Assembly: GCF_000708205.1 (NCBI RefSeq)
Contig: NW_014575561.1
Location: 923,047-987,046 of the forward strand
DNA length: 64,000 nt
Direction of reading: 5' to 3'
Origin: Mixia osmundae IAM 14324
Lineage: Eukaryota; Basidiomycota; Mixiomycetes; Mixiales; Mixiaceae
Shown: piece by piece, positions 11,678 through 22,852 of the stretch
Position numbering within the stretch: the first letter of the stretch is position 1
How the letters are laid out: each line of letters opens with the position of its first letter
The notes under the pieces: generated by a model
The model's database searches: none
What the model was told of the DNA's origin: nothing
The model's input: the letters and a program-made list of their open reading frames with translations, nothing else
Position numbers and translations under genes: made by a program

Positions 11678-12995
11678 CAACAGCAGTACATGCAGCGTGC
11701 TCCTTCGAATCCTAGTCCGTACGAAACATTCGATTCCTCTTTGTCGGCCACGCAACAGGGCAAGAGACGCGCTCAGCCACAGGGCACATCGCTCCATCTG
11801 CAACAGCAACAACAGCCTGCGCCTCTACCTCACTCGAAGCAGGCCAATGGTCACTACGGAGGTAGGTGACGTGTCGCACCTTTCGAGAAAGACGAGCTGA
11901 CTTACTCTGTAGAAAATACCGCCGATTCGAGCCAACGGGTGCCGGCTGCGCATCAGGCGAGGACGCTGAGCACCGCCAAAGGCTCTTCCACCTCAGAGTT
12001 TGCCAAGGTGAGCACCGAATCCGTATTCACATGTCACCCACTGACGGCTCCTTCCGCCCTGTAGCGCAAAAACTGGTCGCAGCGTATCATCGATGAGATT
12101 CAAGACTTTCTCCACGTGCTGAACTCGTCGGCCGAGTTTGTGTATGTCTCGCCCTCCATCACTGAATTAGCCGGCTACGCGCCCGATGAGCTCGTCGGCA
12201 AGCCCATCGCGGACATACTGCATGTAGACGATGTCGATGGCTACTTGCGCGATTTCCGCAAGGTCATGGCCACCGGGGGCGATTATACGGTCTACTACCG
12301 CTTGCGATCTCGGGACGGTCGATATGTCGTGCTAGAGACGACGGGACATGCTTACTACGCCGATCCGAGGGCCGACAGCGCAAGCTTGCCGAACGAATCC
12401 GTCACTCCGAAGCGGGAGTCGCGAACTTGTATGCTCGCCATGGGTCGCCCCTATCCTGGTAAACACACTGCGGAGCTCGATAGCTTTCTAGAACTCAAGA
12501 TAGAGAATGAGAAGCTTAGACAGAGGCTCGAAAAGATCTACATCGACATCGAAGGCCAGCCTGCAGATCATACGCGGGAAAGGAGAGCCATCACTTCTGG
12601 CTCATCCGACGAATCGAGCATCGACGAGCCGGTGCGACATACAGGCAGACCTGTCGACCACTCGACCGGCCTCGTGCCCGCTGCAGGGCTCATCCACCAC
12701 AGCTCGAATACATATGGCACGCTCGGTATCGGCATTCAGTCAAAGTCATCCAATGCTGGTTCTGCTGCCGGCGCAGCACCCAGCAAGAAGAAAGGCAAAG
12801 GCGATGGCGACGATTACGTATGTTTGATCTGTGGCACTACAAACTCGCCGGAATGGCGAAGAGGTCCGAAAGGCGCAAAGACCTTGTGTAACGCATGTGG
12901 ACTTGTAAGCACCTCCCTTACAGCGTCATTCGTCTCAGTGCTTATGACTGCTGGCACTACAGAGGTGGGCCAAGAAGGCCAAGACGGAGGGCTAG
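11183..12995 (+). CDS. White collar 2 homologue (PAS + GATA zinc finger)
   Basis: DNA-binding partner of the WC-1 photoreceptor in the fungal light-response complex. About 548 residues from four exons (introns 11862-11912, 12008-12064, 12905-12962). The N-terminal third is Gln/Ser/His rich with a run of 15 Gln. Then come FAKRKNWSQRIIDEIQDFLH and a PAS domain (VYVSPSITELAGYAPDEL, GDYTVYYRLRSRDGRYV), a low-complexity linker, and a single GATA-type finger CLICGTTNSPEWRRGPKGAK plus LCNACGLRWAKK, with all four Cys. The protein ends 10 residues after the finger, as WC-2 proteins do. No LOV-type GXNCRFLQ motif is present, which separates it from WC-1. The start at 11183 (MDANSMTDAF) is chosen because upstream sequence is in frame but Arg-rich and UTR-like. 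Confidence 0.92.
11642..11686 (+). repeat. CAG/CAA microsatellite encoding 15 Gln in WC-2
   Basis: Fifteen consecutive Gln codons, mostly CAG with two CAA near the 3' end, within the WC-2 activation-like region. A second Gln/His-rich patch lies about 100-170 bp upstream and another follows. The mostly pure CAG tract is prone to length change between strains; the CAA interruptions would slow this. Confidence 0.95.
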
Positions 12996-13229
12996 TGGTC
13001 GTAGAAATCTGTTATGTTATGATGTTGTGCTGTCAAAGCATCAGTGATCCATTCACTTCGACGCGGTCCTCGCGTCATAATCAGCCTATCCGCCTTGTAG
13101 GGGCGCCAAGGCGTGCGATACGGCCGATCTCCCGCGCTTCTGGCCCTGCCGCCTCTGCATCGACTGAGACGAGACGAAGAGGCTAGGCACTGGCACGCAC
13201 GCCATCGCCGCTCTTAGGAACTCGCGATC

Positions 13230-14978
13230 ATGTCATCGTCTGCTTTGACGTCCAGACAGCGAGAAGAGCTGTGCGCCTCCTGCTTTGGCCGTCTGGGTCA
13301 GCGAGAGAGTAGCGCTGATGCGATTGCCCTGTTCGCTCTGCTCTTCGCCTTTTGTGCTTCGCAGGCATAGAGCAATACTCGATTATCTCAGCAGCTGCGG
13401 CTATTCACAATCCTTAGATGCGCTCAAAGTCGAGGCAGGTCAGGTCAGCTTTGATGCTTGAGCAGCTTTACATTCAGCTCAGAGTGTTGAGCGAACGCAG
13501 GAAGACTTTCAAGCTGATCCCAAGGCGAAATGGGCGGGTCTGCTCGAGAAGAAGTGGACGAGTGTCATAAGGCTACAGAAGAAGGTATGCTGAGCTATTG
13601 GCAAAATGCAAAGAGGATCTCACAGAGCTCATCGTCGCCAGATCATGGACTTGGAGACGCGCAATGCTCAATTACTCGAGGAAGTCTCACTGTCACGTAC
13701 CGCGCCTTCCTCCACTCGCAACAGTGCAGACTGGGTGCCGCGTGCGCCTGCAAAGCATACGCTCACCGGTCATCGAGCGCCAATCACCTGCGTCGCCTTT
13801 CATCCTGTCTTTAGCAATCTATGTAGTGCGAGTGAGGACTCTAGCATGAAAATCTGGGACTGGGAGTCAGGCGACTTCGAGCGGACGCTCAAAGGCCATA
13901 CAAAGCCTGTTCAAGACTGCGAATACGACTCAAAGGGCAATCTACTTGGTCAGTTGCTGCCCTTGATCCATGCGAGGGTTGGCTGATGCGTCTTTAGTGT
14001 CGTGCTCGTCTGATCTAACGCTGAAGCTCTGGGATACCAACAATGACTACAAGAACACAAAGACGCTCTATGGCCATGACCATTCAGTGTCATCTGCGCG
14101 CTTCCTACACAACGACGAGCAAATTGTCAGTGCCAGTCGCGACAAGTCAATAAGGATATGGGAGGTCGCCACCGGCTTCTGTATCAGAACTTTGACCGGT
14201 CACGACGAGTGGGTACGGTCAGCATTACCATCTTTCGAGGGGCGGTGGCTTGTCTCCTGCTCAAACGATCAGAGCGCGAGGGTTTGGGACGCTGCATCGG
14301 GCGACATAAAGGCAGACTTGCGAGGCCACGAACACGTCATCGAAGTCGCCATCTTTGCGCCGCCAGTCTCACACGCAGCCTTGCGAGAGCTAGGCGGCCT
14401 GGTCAGTTGCAGCGATACTGATTTGATATCTCCTTGACTGACGCCAATCTGCAGCCGCCAGGTCCTGCTGGCCTAGAGAAGCAGCCGTCGAACGGCTTCG
14501 TTGCTACGGGATCTAGAGACAAGGCCATCCGGATCTGGGATGGTCAAAATGGTCAATGTCTGAGGACACTAGTAAGTCCCAGAATACTCCATCACTTAGC
14601 TAAAGCTTCGTACAGATCGGCCACGACAACTGGATCAGAGGCCTCGCATTCCATCCGAACGGCAAAACGCTATTATCGAGCTCAGATGACAAGACTGTGC
14701 GGATGTGGGATCTCAAGACGGGCAGATGCGTTAAAACTCTCGACGCTCACGAACACTTTGTTTCTTGCATCTCATGGGGGCGTCAGACGCAAGCTCAGCC
14801 TGCTCCGAATGGTGATGCTGCACTCACTAATGGCGCATCGACTACGCCCAATGCAAAGCTCATCAATGTCCTCGCCACGGGCAGTGTAGACCAGGTCAGT
14901 GCCTCGACTTGACAAAGCCATATCGAGGAGCTAAGCTTGCCGAAACGCTGACAGACTATCCGAATTTGGCTTCCGTGA
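13230..14978 (+). CDS. LIS1/NudF/Pac1 dynein regulator
   Basis: Nuclear distribution protein that binds the cytoplasmic dynein motor domain. Eight exons (introns 13271-13364, 13439-13504, 13585-13641, 13949-13997, 14402-14454, 14572-14615, 14895-14954) give about 441 residues with every junction in frame. The N-terminus ([19 protein letters not shown], then [16 protein letters not shown]) is the LisH and coiled-coil region. Seven WD40 repeats follow: [84 protein letters not shown] and [14 protein letters not shown], ending [12 protein letters not shown]. The order and wording match LIS1 repeat by repeat. It follows a kinesin gene and WC-2 on the same strand; the link with a microtubule motor may be chance. 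Confidence 0.96.
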
Positions 14979-15196
14979 CGTGCTTTGTCCAGGTCCGTAC
15001 TGTCGTGCTTGTTGTCACTCGCCTATGCACGAAGATCTCTCGAGCTTTTGGCGTCCTCGACGCCTGCACATCGACACGCGTCGCCACGAATGCGCTCAAG
15101 TATGGCGTCCTCGGCGTGTTCTGTGCTCAAACTGCTCACCGGATCACCTACTCACGCGCAGACTCTCATTCGCCTACATTCGAACCGACTACAGTC

Positions 15197-17410
15197 ATGC
15201 CCATGCTCGTTGACGCCGACTTCCCCAAGGTCCTAATCTCTGGCCTACCCGTCGAAGGTGCCTCGCTACTTTCTCAGCATACATTCGGCCTGACAGTTTC
15301 TCAAGCAGTGCCTTTCAAAGATGTCAAGGAACTCTTTGCTCGATTCGGTGTCATCGTCGGTCTATCGCGTGATGTGGGTGTCGAGATGTGCGAGATTGCC
15401 TATGTCGACGCCCAAAGTGCTCACGATGCCGTGGACGCACTCAACGGCGCGAGCTATTTTGGCAATCCTCTGTGCGTGCATTCGAGCAAAGTTCTTACGT
15501 CCATTTGGCTGAGTATTCGAACAGTATCGTGACGACAACGGCAACGCGTACCGAAGCGCAGACGAGTGATGGTCGAGCATCAGGCTTGCGCGCCGCACTG
15601 GAGCGACTCGGTCCGCTGCGCATTCAGAGCACAGTGAGAGCAAGCGAAGTGACCCAGTCCTCACCCAATTCTGCAACGGTCGAAAAGCCCTTGGCTCGCA
15701 ATCTTTATGTACTCAACCTGGCACTCGATATGTCCAATCTCGAGCTCAAGGCAATCTTTGAAGTATACGGCGAAGTCCTGCATGTCTGCGTTCTGGCAAC
15801 GCTCGACAACATGGGCAGGTAAGTCGTCTTGTTTCCGCGTGCGCTCGATTGACCGTTCGTGCAGGCGTCGCGCTTTTGTCGACATGGAATCCGCCGACGC
15901 GGCCAGCAAAGCACTCAAGGGTCTCCACAATACCATCATCAGAGGCCATCGTCTCGATTGCAGCTATGCCATTCATCAGCGTGATACCGTTGGCGCACCT
16001 ACACCTGCTCAGACAACCTACTACCCCCCAACGAGCAAAGATGGCTTTGCCCTGCCTCGCAAGATCACACAGAACCGCGTCGTACCCGTGCCCGGCCAGT
16101 CCATCATCGCTCGTCGTGCGCAACTCGGCCAGATTCAAGATCGTCGCCCCTCACCTCTGGCAGGCTTCGAGAGCGCTTACACGGCCTGGCAGACTATGCC
16201 CGCCGCCTCGCGCTCTGCAGCCGGTGAACCCTACGGCTCCTTTCAAGATGGTCTTGCAACGCGTTTGCCCAGTCCTCAGATTGCCACCGGCTTCGACAGC
16301 ATTGCTGACGGCGTGGCTCTGGGACTCAAATCGCTGCGTTCACCACGCTTTGCCGATTCGAGCTTTGCTATCGGCACACCTTCCAATTCGCCTGACCGCG
16401 ATGAGTCCGAGCTCAGTCCTGCAGCTGCTATACGCACCATCCTGATCTCAGGACTCTCGCCTGCTATGGTTCGCAACGACGAGGACCTGCATAAGGTCTT
16501 CTCGAAATATGGTCGCATTGACGAAGCCATCTTGACGATGAGCGAATTTGGTTTCGCAACAGGCAAAGCTCGCGTTACCTATGCTAACACCGAAGATGCT
16601 GCTTACGCTGTTACGCGTAGCTATGAGCTCTCACTCGGCGGTCAGAAGGTCCTTGTCGCTCGTGCTGCAGAGTACAATCACATGACGACGGATGCAAATG
16701 TACTCGTGAATCACAGCAGCCGTCTTGGTCAGATGCGATTGTCCTCCATGCCCAGCGCTACGTCAGGTCTGATCAGTGCTGGCGTTAGACCCGCCTCATC
16801 AATCTCGCTTCGCGCACCTCGCTCACCCTGGGGCGACGTCATGCCGAAATCTTCCCTCTCCGCCGTCGTCGGTCATGCTGGTCGAGACGTCTTCGCGCCA
16901 GGCGAATCCTACTTTCCGACCAACTTTGTTGAAGATCAAGACAAAACGCCCGAATTCGATGGCTCACCTGACTCGAACAAGTCTGCTGGCGTGATTGGCG
17001 ACTCCAAGCTGTCTGCCGCTGCTCCGCCTTTCTTCGCTCCAATCTCGGCTCGCTCTACCAGCCAAGGTACTGACGGCACGGACACTAGCCAGCACCATGA
17101 CTCGTCATTGTCGGGTTCTTCCATGTGCATAAGCTCGAGTGAGACGAGCTTCTTTGGCTCAGAAGCGTCGACAACCGCCGATGTCGCCGAGCTTGCTTCT
17201 GGCTGCGGTTTTCCGCCCTACGTGCTAGATGTAGAGAAGATGGTCAGTGACGCTGAAGAGAAGCAAGATGCCCGTGACCTCTCGTACGATGCACTGCATG
17301 CCAAGCATACCGTGTGTAGAGTCATTTATCATGCCGACAAGGCTAATTCTGACATGTAGGATAGTGAAGGTGTCAGCCCACACCTCGAGATGCTCTCCAT
17401 CGCGATCTAG
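15197..17410 (+). CDS. Protein with three RNA-recognition motifs
   Basis: Putative RNA-binding protein of about 690 residues. RRM1 begins near the N-terminus (KVLISGLP, ELFARFGVIVGLSR, CEIAYVDAQSAHDAV). RRM2 has RNP2 NLYVLNLAL and RNP1-like RRRAFVDMES with ALKGLHNTII. RRM3 has RTILISGLSP, VFSKYGRIDEAIL and GKARVTYANTEDAAYAV. The C-terminal 250 residues are Ser/Thr/Pro/Ala rich. Introns are at 15472-15523 and around 15822-15864. A third intron, 17312-17359, has strong branch and acceptor signals (GCTAATTCTGACATGTAG), and its AG lies in a TAG that would otherwise stop the frame at 17359; I prefer the spliced end at 17410. The arrangement recalls Mei2-like or Nam8/TIA-like proteins, but no name is safe. 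The region from 14979 to 15196 is non-coding leader. Confidence 0.75.
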
Positions 17411-17488
17411 CTGCGCGCAGTACAAGCGAAACTCTTTCCCGTGTAAATGCACACCTATCGTACAAAATTACCATGTGAACATGTTTGT

Positions 17489-19093
17489 CTAGACTCCTTG
17501 CAGAATGTGTCCGTATCTCGAGGCGACGACCTCGTACAATTCTGGCGAACGCTGCTGGAGCAGCAGGGGCGCCTCTGCCATTGCAACAAAAATGGTGTCT
17601 GCGCCCGCCTGGATCGTGCCTTGTCCAAGAGTATGTACGAGAGTGAAGCCAATCAGCCATGCGAAGCCCTGTGATGTGTGTCAGAGTCAGTCATATGTGA
17701 GGAGAACGAGAGAAAAGCGCACCATGGCTGCGGCAGTTAGGCCGGAGCTTGCATCGATGTAACTCGGCGAACGCAAATGAAGATAGAGGAAGATGAGTAG
17801 CGAGCACAGAGCGCCGATGCCGAAAGAGCCGAAGAACCAGACATTGCCAATAAGACTGTCGTTGATGAGAGCGTCTATGCCGCGATGCTTGAGCAAATTC
17901 CAAGCGTCTTTTGCAGCTTTGCTGTATTTCTTGCCATAGAGAGCTATCTCAATCATAGCGTAGCGGTTGAAGTACTCGACGGCCCAAGTGATGCAACCGA
18001 GGCAGCAGCTTGCGATACATCCGCAAGCCATGCCGATCATGTCGCCATCTTGACGAGCTTGTGATTCTGCCAAATTGACGAGCGTCCTGAGGAATTGCAA
18101 GATAGCGACGATGAGAGTGCCCTCTGCGATGGAGCCCAAGCTGTATGTGATCGCTCGTCTGAACGCGCCGCGAGCGATATGGACGGGTTTGCCGACGCCG
18201 CCCTGAGCAGAGAAATACCAGGTGCCAAATATACCGGCATTGGTAACAAGGACGATACCAGCGATGGCTTGAGTGGTCCAGTAGTACGAGAAAGTGAGAA
18301 ACATGACTGCAAGAACGATGGAAGCAGTGCCACAAGAGCCGCCAGACGTGCCGCAGCCTGTTCCGCCGTCAGAGTATTTTGTGTATGTCGCTGCCAGTGT
18401 GAAAGACCACCAGACGGAGTAAATCCCTTGAACAAGCGTGCCCAAGATAGCGATGACGTATGTCGATGGATGAGCATTTGCAGCTCTGAAGACGGTATGC
18501 AAGATCGCGACTGTCAGTGGGATGCGCTTTCGCATGAAGGGATAGCTGATGATGGCCAAGAGTGCAAAGAGGGCAAAGATGACGCCGGCAGAGTATTGCT
18601 TCTCTATGAAGGCGTAGACTGCCGTGCCGATGGACAGAGCGACACTGAGCAAGAGTGTGATCTCGAGGATGATCTTGGTGAACGCTCTGACGATGGCGAG
18701 GAAACAGATGGCGAGAACGAAGCCGACGGGTGCGATGAGTGCGAAGAGATAGGCAGTCTGTCTGTTGAACGTAACGCCTGTCGAGCCGCCCGTCAGATTA
18801 CCGCCTGAAGAGCTGATCGTCCTGAGCGTGATGACAGACAGGGCGATGAAGGCACCGAATTGGGCCAAGAACAGCAGGGCAAAGATGAGATCGTTCCATT
18901 TAGGCTTCTGGGGCGAGAACTTTTCGTCCTCTTCTTGTTTGGCTTGGCCATAGTATCCATTGTTTTGCTGTTGATCATAATTGTTCTGCTGTTGTTGCAT
19001 TGGCTGGCCTTGCGTGGGCGCATAATTCGGTGCTTGCATCATTGGAGGTTGTCCATACGCCTGCTGAGGCTGCTGGACGTAGGGTTGCGACAT
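17489..19093 (-). CDS. PNS1: Pns1 choline-transporter-like (CTL) membrane protein
   Basis: Multi-pass membrane protein of the CTL/SLC44 family; the yeast Pns1 substrate is not settled. A cytosolic Gln/Tyr/Pro-rich N-terminus (about 65 residues, MSQPYVQQPQQAYGQ) precedes about ten hydrophobic helices. Family signatures include VWWSFTLAATY, CGTASIVLAVMFLTFSYYW, GSIAEGTLIVAILQFLR, CCLGCITWAVEYFNRYAMIE and ALYGKKYSKAAKDAWNLL. One short intron near the 3' end (about 17670-17723) joins LTAAAM to GFAWLIGFTLVHTLG, and the protein ends RYGHILQGV at 17489. Length of about 515 residues matches fungal Pns1. It is convergent with the RRM gene, 78 bp apart. Confidence 0.92.
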
Positions 19094-20018
19094 GCTTGTG
19101 TCGAATGGACGCTTTGTAGACGCACGAGAATTTCGAAGCTGGGGCCATCGTCAGCGTGCCTGCTCTGAATTTCACGGTTTGCTTGCTCCGATCACTCTCG
19201 ATCACGGGAAGCGCGTCATATAAGATATATGACAGTGCGGAAACAGTCCGACTGCTCGCACGCCAGGTGAATTCTTCCTCCTCAGATTTGCCTCTAAGAG
19301 GCTCCAAATACTGCGATAAGCAAGGGAGCCTAACATGCTGTCCAATGAATGCATTCGCCGAACGGGGATTGCTGAGGCCCATAATGCTCGTACTGTCACG
19401 CTCACAGGTTCTTACCCTTGCTCAAGTGCAGCTTTGTTTCCATCGCCGTTTGATCCTTGACATACGTCTTTGCACAGGCGATCTAGCAAGACTGTCAGCA
19501 CGCCTTCCGCCGTCTGGCAGCAGCTTTGATACAGCACAATAGCACGCAAGTCATCCTGATTCTCCGAACGCCTATCACATTAGCCTTCGACAGCAAGGTC
19601 GAGCATTCGCAGGCAAAGCAATCGCTCCCTTCTTGGGCCAAGCCGTACAGAGCCGAAGAGCGTACAGATGCCTCCTCTCCGCGACAGCCTCTCTCGCTAC
19701 TTCAGCAGTGCCTACTGACATTGCATTTCTATAGCTCAATCTGACTTGGATCGTGCTTGCTTTGGTCTGTTTCCGCGCGATGAGGGCTAGCACAGTGAAC
19801 CGAGGCTCGTAGGCAAGCGTAGCATGAACGCCGGACTGCACTGACACCGTGAACATCTCGTGCTTGCCCGGAGAGACTTCAGTGAGATTGGCATAAGCCT
19901 TGTCATGACTGCGCCGTCATTGCCGTTCCGCATAACACAGCCAGTGCTGAAGGCGCGCGAGCTCTGGAAGACCGAGATTGCGGCCGCTGCAGGAGTGTCG
20001 CCATACGATCACATAGTC
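19094..20018. other. 925-bp interval without a supported gene
   Basis: Lies between the Pns1 start and the 3' end of the Med9-like gene. It must hold the Pns1 promoter. A 40-codon plus-strand frame from ATG 19905 to TGA 20027 (opening MTAPSLPFRITQPVLKARE, ending SPYDHIVSR) has protein-like composition and could be the last exon of a small multi-exon gene, and fragments at 19590-19790 also look weakly protein-like. I could not build a continuous spliced frame from them, so no gene is called. Confidence 0.4.
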
Positions 20019-20384
20019 TCACGCTGACGGGCGTGTGCTCTCCGCCTGGAGCGCGACGAGAATCTTCTTCTGCTCGTCGATGCTCAGATCACCGTTGGGT
20101 AGATCGCGAGCTTGCTGCGTCGCATCGATCAGTGCAGCCTTGAGCTTCTGCGCCTGTCCTCCTCCCACTTCAGCTCGAATCTGGGTATAAAGGCCCGAAC
20201 TGACAAGCTGAGCGACATGTAGCCTCTCATTCTCGTCTGGCCCGTCTTGCACTGCTTGATGCAGTTCTAGTATCAGTGGCACGATGGAAGCGAAAAGCTG
20301 CGGGTCCATGTCGAGCCCGTCGAGCGGCTCGAACGAGACGCGTTGATTAACTTCGCGTCCGCTGCCCGACGAAGAGCGCTCCAC
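20019..20384 (-). CDS. Mediator subunit 9-like small protein
   Basis: A single exon of 121 residues. The first half reads MDPQLFASIVPLILELHQAV, a helix typical of the Med9 N-terminal segment. The second half ends ALIDATQQARDLPNGDLS, IDEQKKILVALQ, which resembles the Med9 ending 'R..I..LPGId.s.EEQ...I..L'. Med9 is a small, poorly conserved middle-module subunit of Mediator, so the call rests on pattern and size only. It is divergent from RPA1 with only 51 bp between start codons, suggesting a shared promoter. Other small helical proteins remain possible. Confidence 0.45.
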   Translation of the reverse strand: MERSSSGSGREVNQRVSFEPLDGLDMDPQLFASIVPLILELHQAVQDGPDENERLHVAQLVSSGLYTQIRAEVGGGQAQKLKAALIDATQQARDLPNGDLSIDEQKKILVALQAESTRPSA

Positions 20385-20435
20385 TTAGCCTTCAGCGCCC
20401 TCGCAGGAATCCTTCAGCGCGCCACAAAGCCCAAG

Positions 20436-22782
20436 ATGGCAGTTCCAGGTCAGTGTGGCTTTCCTGACGCAGTGACCGCGTGCCTGCTGTCATTCGGGCA
20501 AAGCTGACTCATATTGCCTCTCGATGCTCGATACAGCTCTCGACAAGGGCTCGGTGGAGACGATGTTCCTTCATGGCGACGCCGAAGCATCAAGCTCGCC
20601 GGTGCTCCAGATTCTGAGCGTCAAAAAGGTCTCGCCTGCTCCTATGCCGAATGGACAGACCGGCGCGGACCGCTACAGGTCGCTGATCCTCTTCTCGGCC
20701 ACTCAACAGACGTGCTGAGCGATGACTCATGCGACAGGTTGATCCTGTCCGACAGCGCACATTTCATCCAGGCCATGTTGGCTACTCAGCTCAATCATCT
20801 CATCGGTGACGGTCAAATCGAAAAGCACGCTGTCGTACGTTTGGATCAATACGCCATCAATAAGGTCCAGAATAGATCGTCAGTCCTGGTCTGATCATTC
20901 GCTATACGTACGGCTGAAACGGGTTGGCAGTATTGTCATCTGTCTGGGCATAGAGGTGCTCGGTAAAGAGACTGACAAGATAGGCGACCCCAGCTCCGTC
21001 GAGAAGCTGGAAAAGATTGAAAGCCAGGCGCCAAAGGGTGTCAATCCGTTCAACGAGATCAGCAACGTCTCTCGCGCGTCTGCTCCTGCAAAGTCAGCCA
21101 TAGCCTCAAAGAACGCCCGCGCGACTAATGGTCCTAACACGCCCATCTATCCCATCGAGGGCCTCTCGCCCTACCAGAACAAGTCGGTTACTCGCATTTG
21201 TATGAGCATGTACACTCATCTCGTTGATGCAGATGGACCATCAAAGCGCGTGTCACGCTCAAGAGCGACATTCGGCATTACACAAACGCTAAAGGTGACG
21301 GCAAGGTTTTTAGCGTCAATCTACTCGACGAATCGGTCGGTCTCAGCGCCTCTCAGCGCATCTCCACTCTGAGAATGGCTGCGTTCATAACAGGGAGAGA
21401 TCCGTGCTACTGGCTTCAATGATGCCGTCGATAATCTGTTCAATGTCTTTGAAGAAGGCAAAGTGTATTACGTCTCGAAAGCACGTGTCAATATCTCCAA
21501 GAACAAGCAGTACAACCCGACGAACAACGAATATGAGATTATGTTCGAGCGAGACACCCAAGTCGAGCTCGTTCGTCGCTTCGAAGCTCCTGCGCCAGAT
21601 TTGATCTGATGCACAGCCGAACAGTGCACTGATACGACCGACCTGCCTCAAGTCAAGTACAACTTTGTCAATTTGTCTGATCTGACAACGCAAGAAGCCA
21701 ATGCCATGATCGACGTACTCGGCGTCGTCAAAGAAGTTGGCGAGCTAAGCTCAATCGTCAGCAAAGCTACCTCGAAACAGGTCCGTGGCTTTTGTTCTGT
21801 TTTCCTGGAAAAGCTGAGTTCTCAGCCATGCGTAGATCCCCAAGCGTGAGATTGTACTGATCGATCAGTCGGAATTCAGCGTCCGAATGACGCTCTGGGG
21901 TCGTCAAGCCGAGCAATTCTCTGCGCCTGATCAACCTATCATCGCCTTCAAGGGCGTCAAAGTTGGCGATTTTGGTGGACGAAGTTTGAGCATGGTCAGC
22001 AGCAGTACGATGGCAGTCGATCCTGACATTCAGCCCGCTCACTCCCTCAGTGGCTGGTACGCAACTTGCTGCCACAGCTTGGTGTGCAGCTGACACAGCC
22101 ATTGCATGCAGGATGAAAGCAGTCGGCGAGACAAAGACTTTCCAAACTTTCAAATCGACAGGCGGAGGTGCAGGCGGTTTCAAGGAAGAGGAAGCCAAGA
22201 CCATTGCACAGATCAAGGAGGAAGGGCTGGGCATGCAGGACACGCCCGACAACTTCTTCTTGCGTGCTACTATCGTCTATGTCAAGAAGGACAGTCTCTC
22301 GTACCCGGCCTGTCCGAAGGAAGGCTGTAACAAGAAGGTCACGCCGACGAGCGAGGGGAGCTTCAGATGTGAAAAGTGCAGCGAAGACTTCCCTGCGCCT
22401 CAACATCGGCGAGTCTCAGCTTTGTGCGATTAGCTCCCAGCTCACTGAGCATGCTATGTCGTGCAGATACGTCATGTCTCTTTCTGTGCTGGATCACACC
22501 GGGCAGCTCTGGCTCAGCGCATTCGACGATGCAGGCAGATTGATACTCGACCACTCTGCTGACGACATCGAGCGCCTTCGCGATGAGGACGAACAGGCAT
22601 TCGTTGGAGCCATCTGGCGCGGATCCGGCAAGGCCTACAATTTTGCTTGCCGAGCGAGAACAGAGACCTTCCAAGATACCTCACGCGTCCGCTATCAAAT
22701 CAACCGCGCAACGCCTGTCGATTATGTGGCGGCCTCCGCGTGGCTAGTCAAACAGATCGAGGGTCTCGGCTTCACGGTCTGA
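20436..22782 (+). CDS. RFA1: Replication protein A large subunit (RPA70/Rfa1)
   Basis: Single-stranded DNA binding subunit for replication, repair and recombination. A 13-nt first exon (MAVP plus one base) is joined by the 20449-20536 intron to ALDKGSVETMF, the N-terminal OB fold. Later exons contain NPIYPIEGLSPYQNKW-like TPIYPIEGLSPYQNK/WTIKARV opening DBD-A, ATGFNDAVDNLFNVFEEGKV, YYVSKARVNISKNKQYN, then DBD-B (LWGRQAEQFSAPDQP, GGRSLSMVSSSTM) and DBD-C with the zinc-binding CPKEGCNKKV and FRCEKC. The C-terminus is AASAWLVKQIEGLGFTV. At least six short introns; the one spliced to CTDTTDLPQVKYNF uses the second of two nearby AG sites. It converges with the Doa1 gene, 70 bp apart. Confidence 0.96.
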
Positions 22783-22852
22783 AGCAAAAAGCAACTTTCG
22801 ACTTTTCGTGCTTGTATCTTTGGCCTTGCAATGCAACTATGCGAGCATTATG

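Noticed and set aside
18095-18808. A 237-codon plus-strand frame opposite the Pns1 gene
   Set aside because: It is antisense to conserved membrane helices of Pns1, has an odd acidic/Cys composition and no own domain; it is a shadow of a GC-rich coding region.
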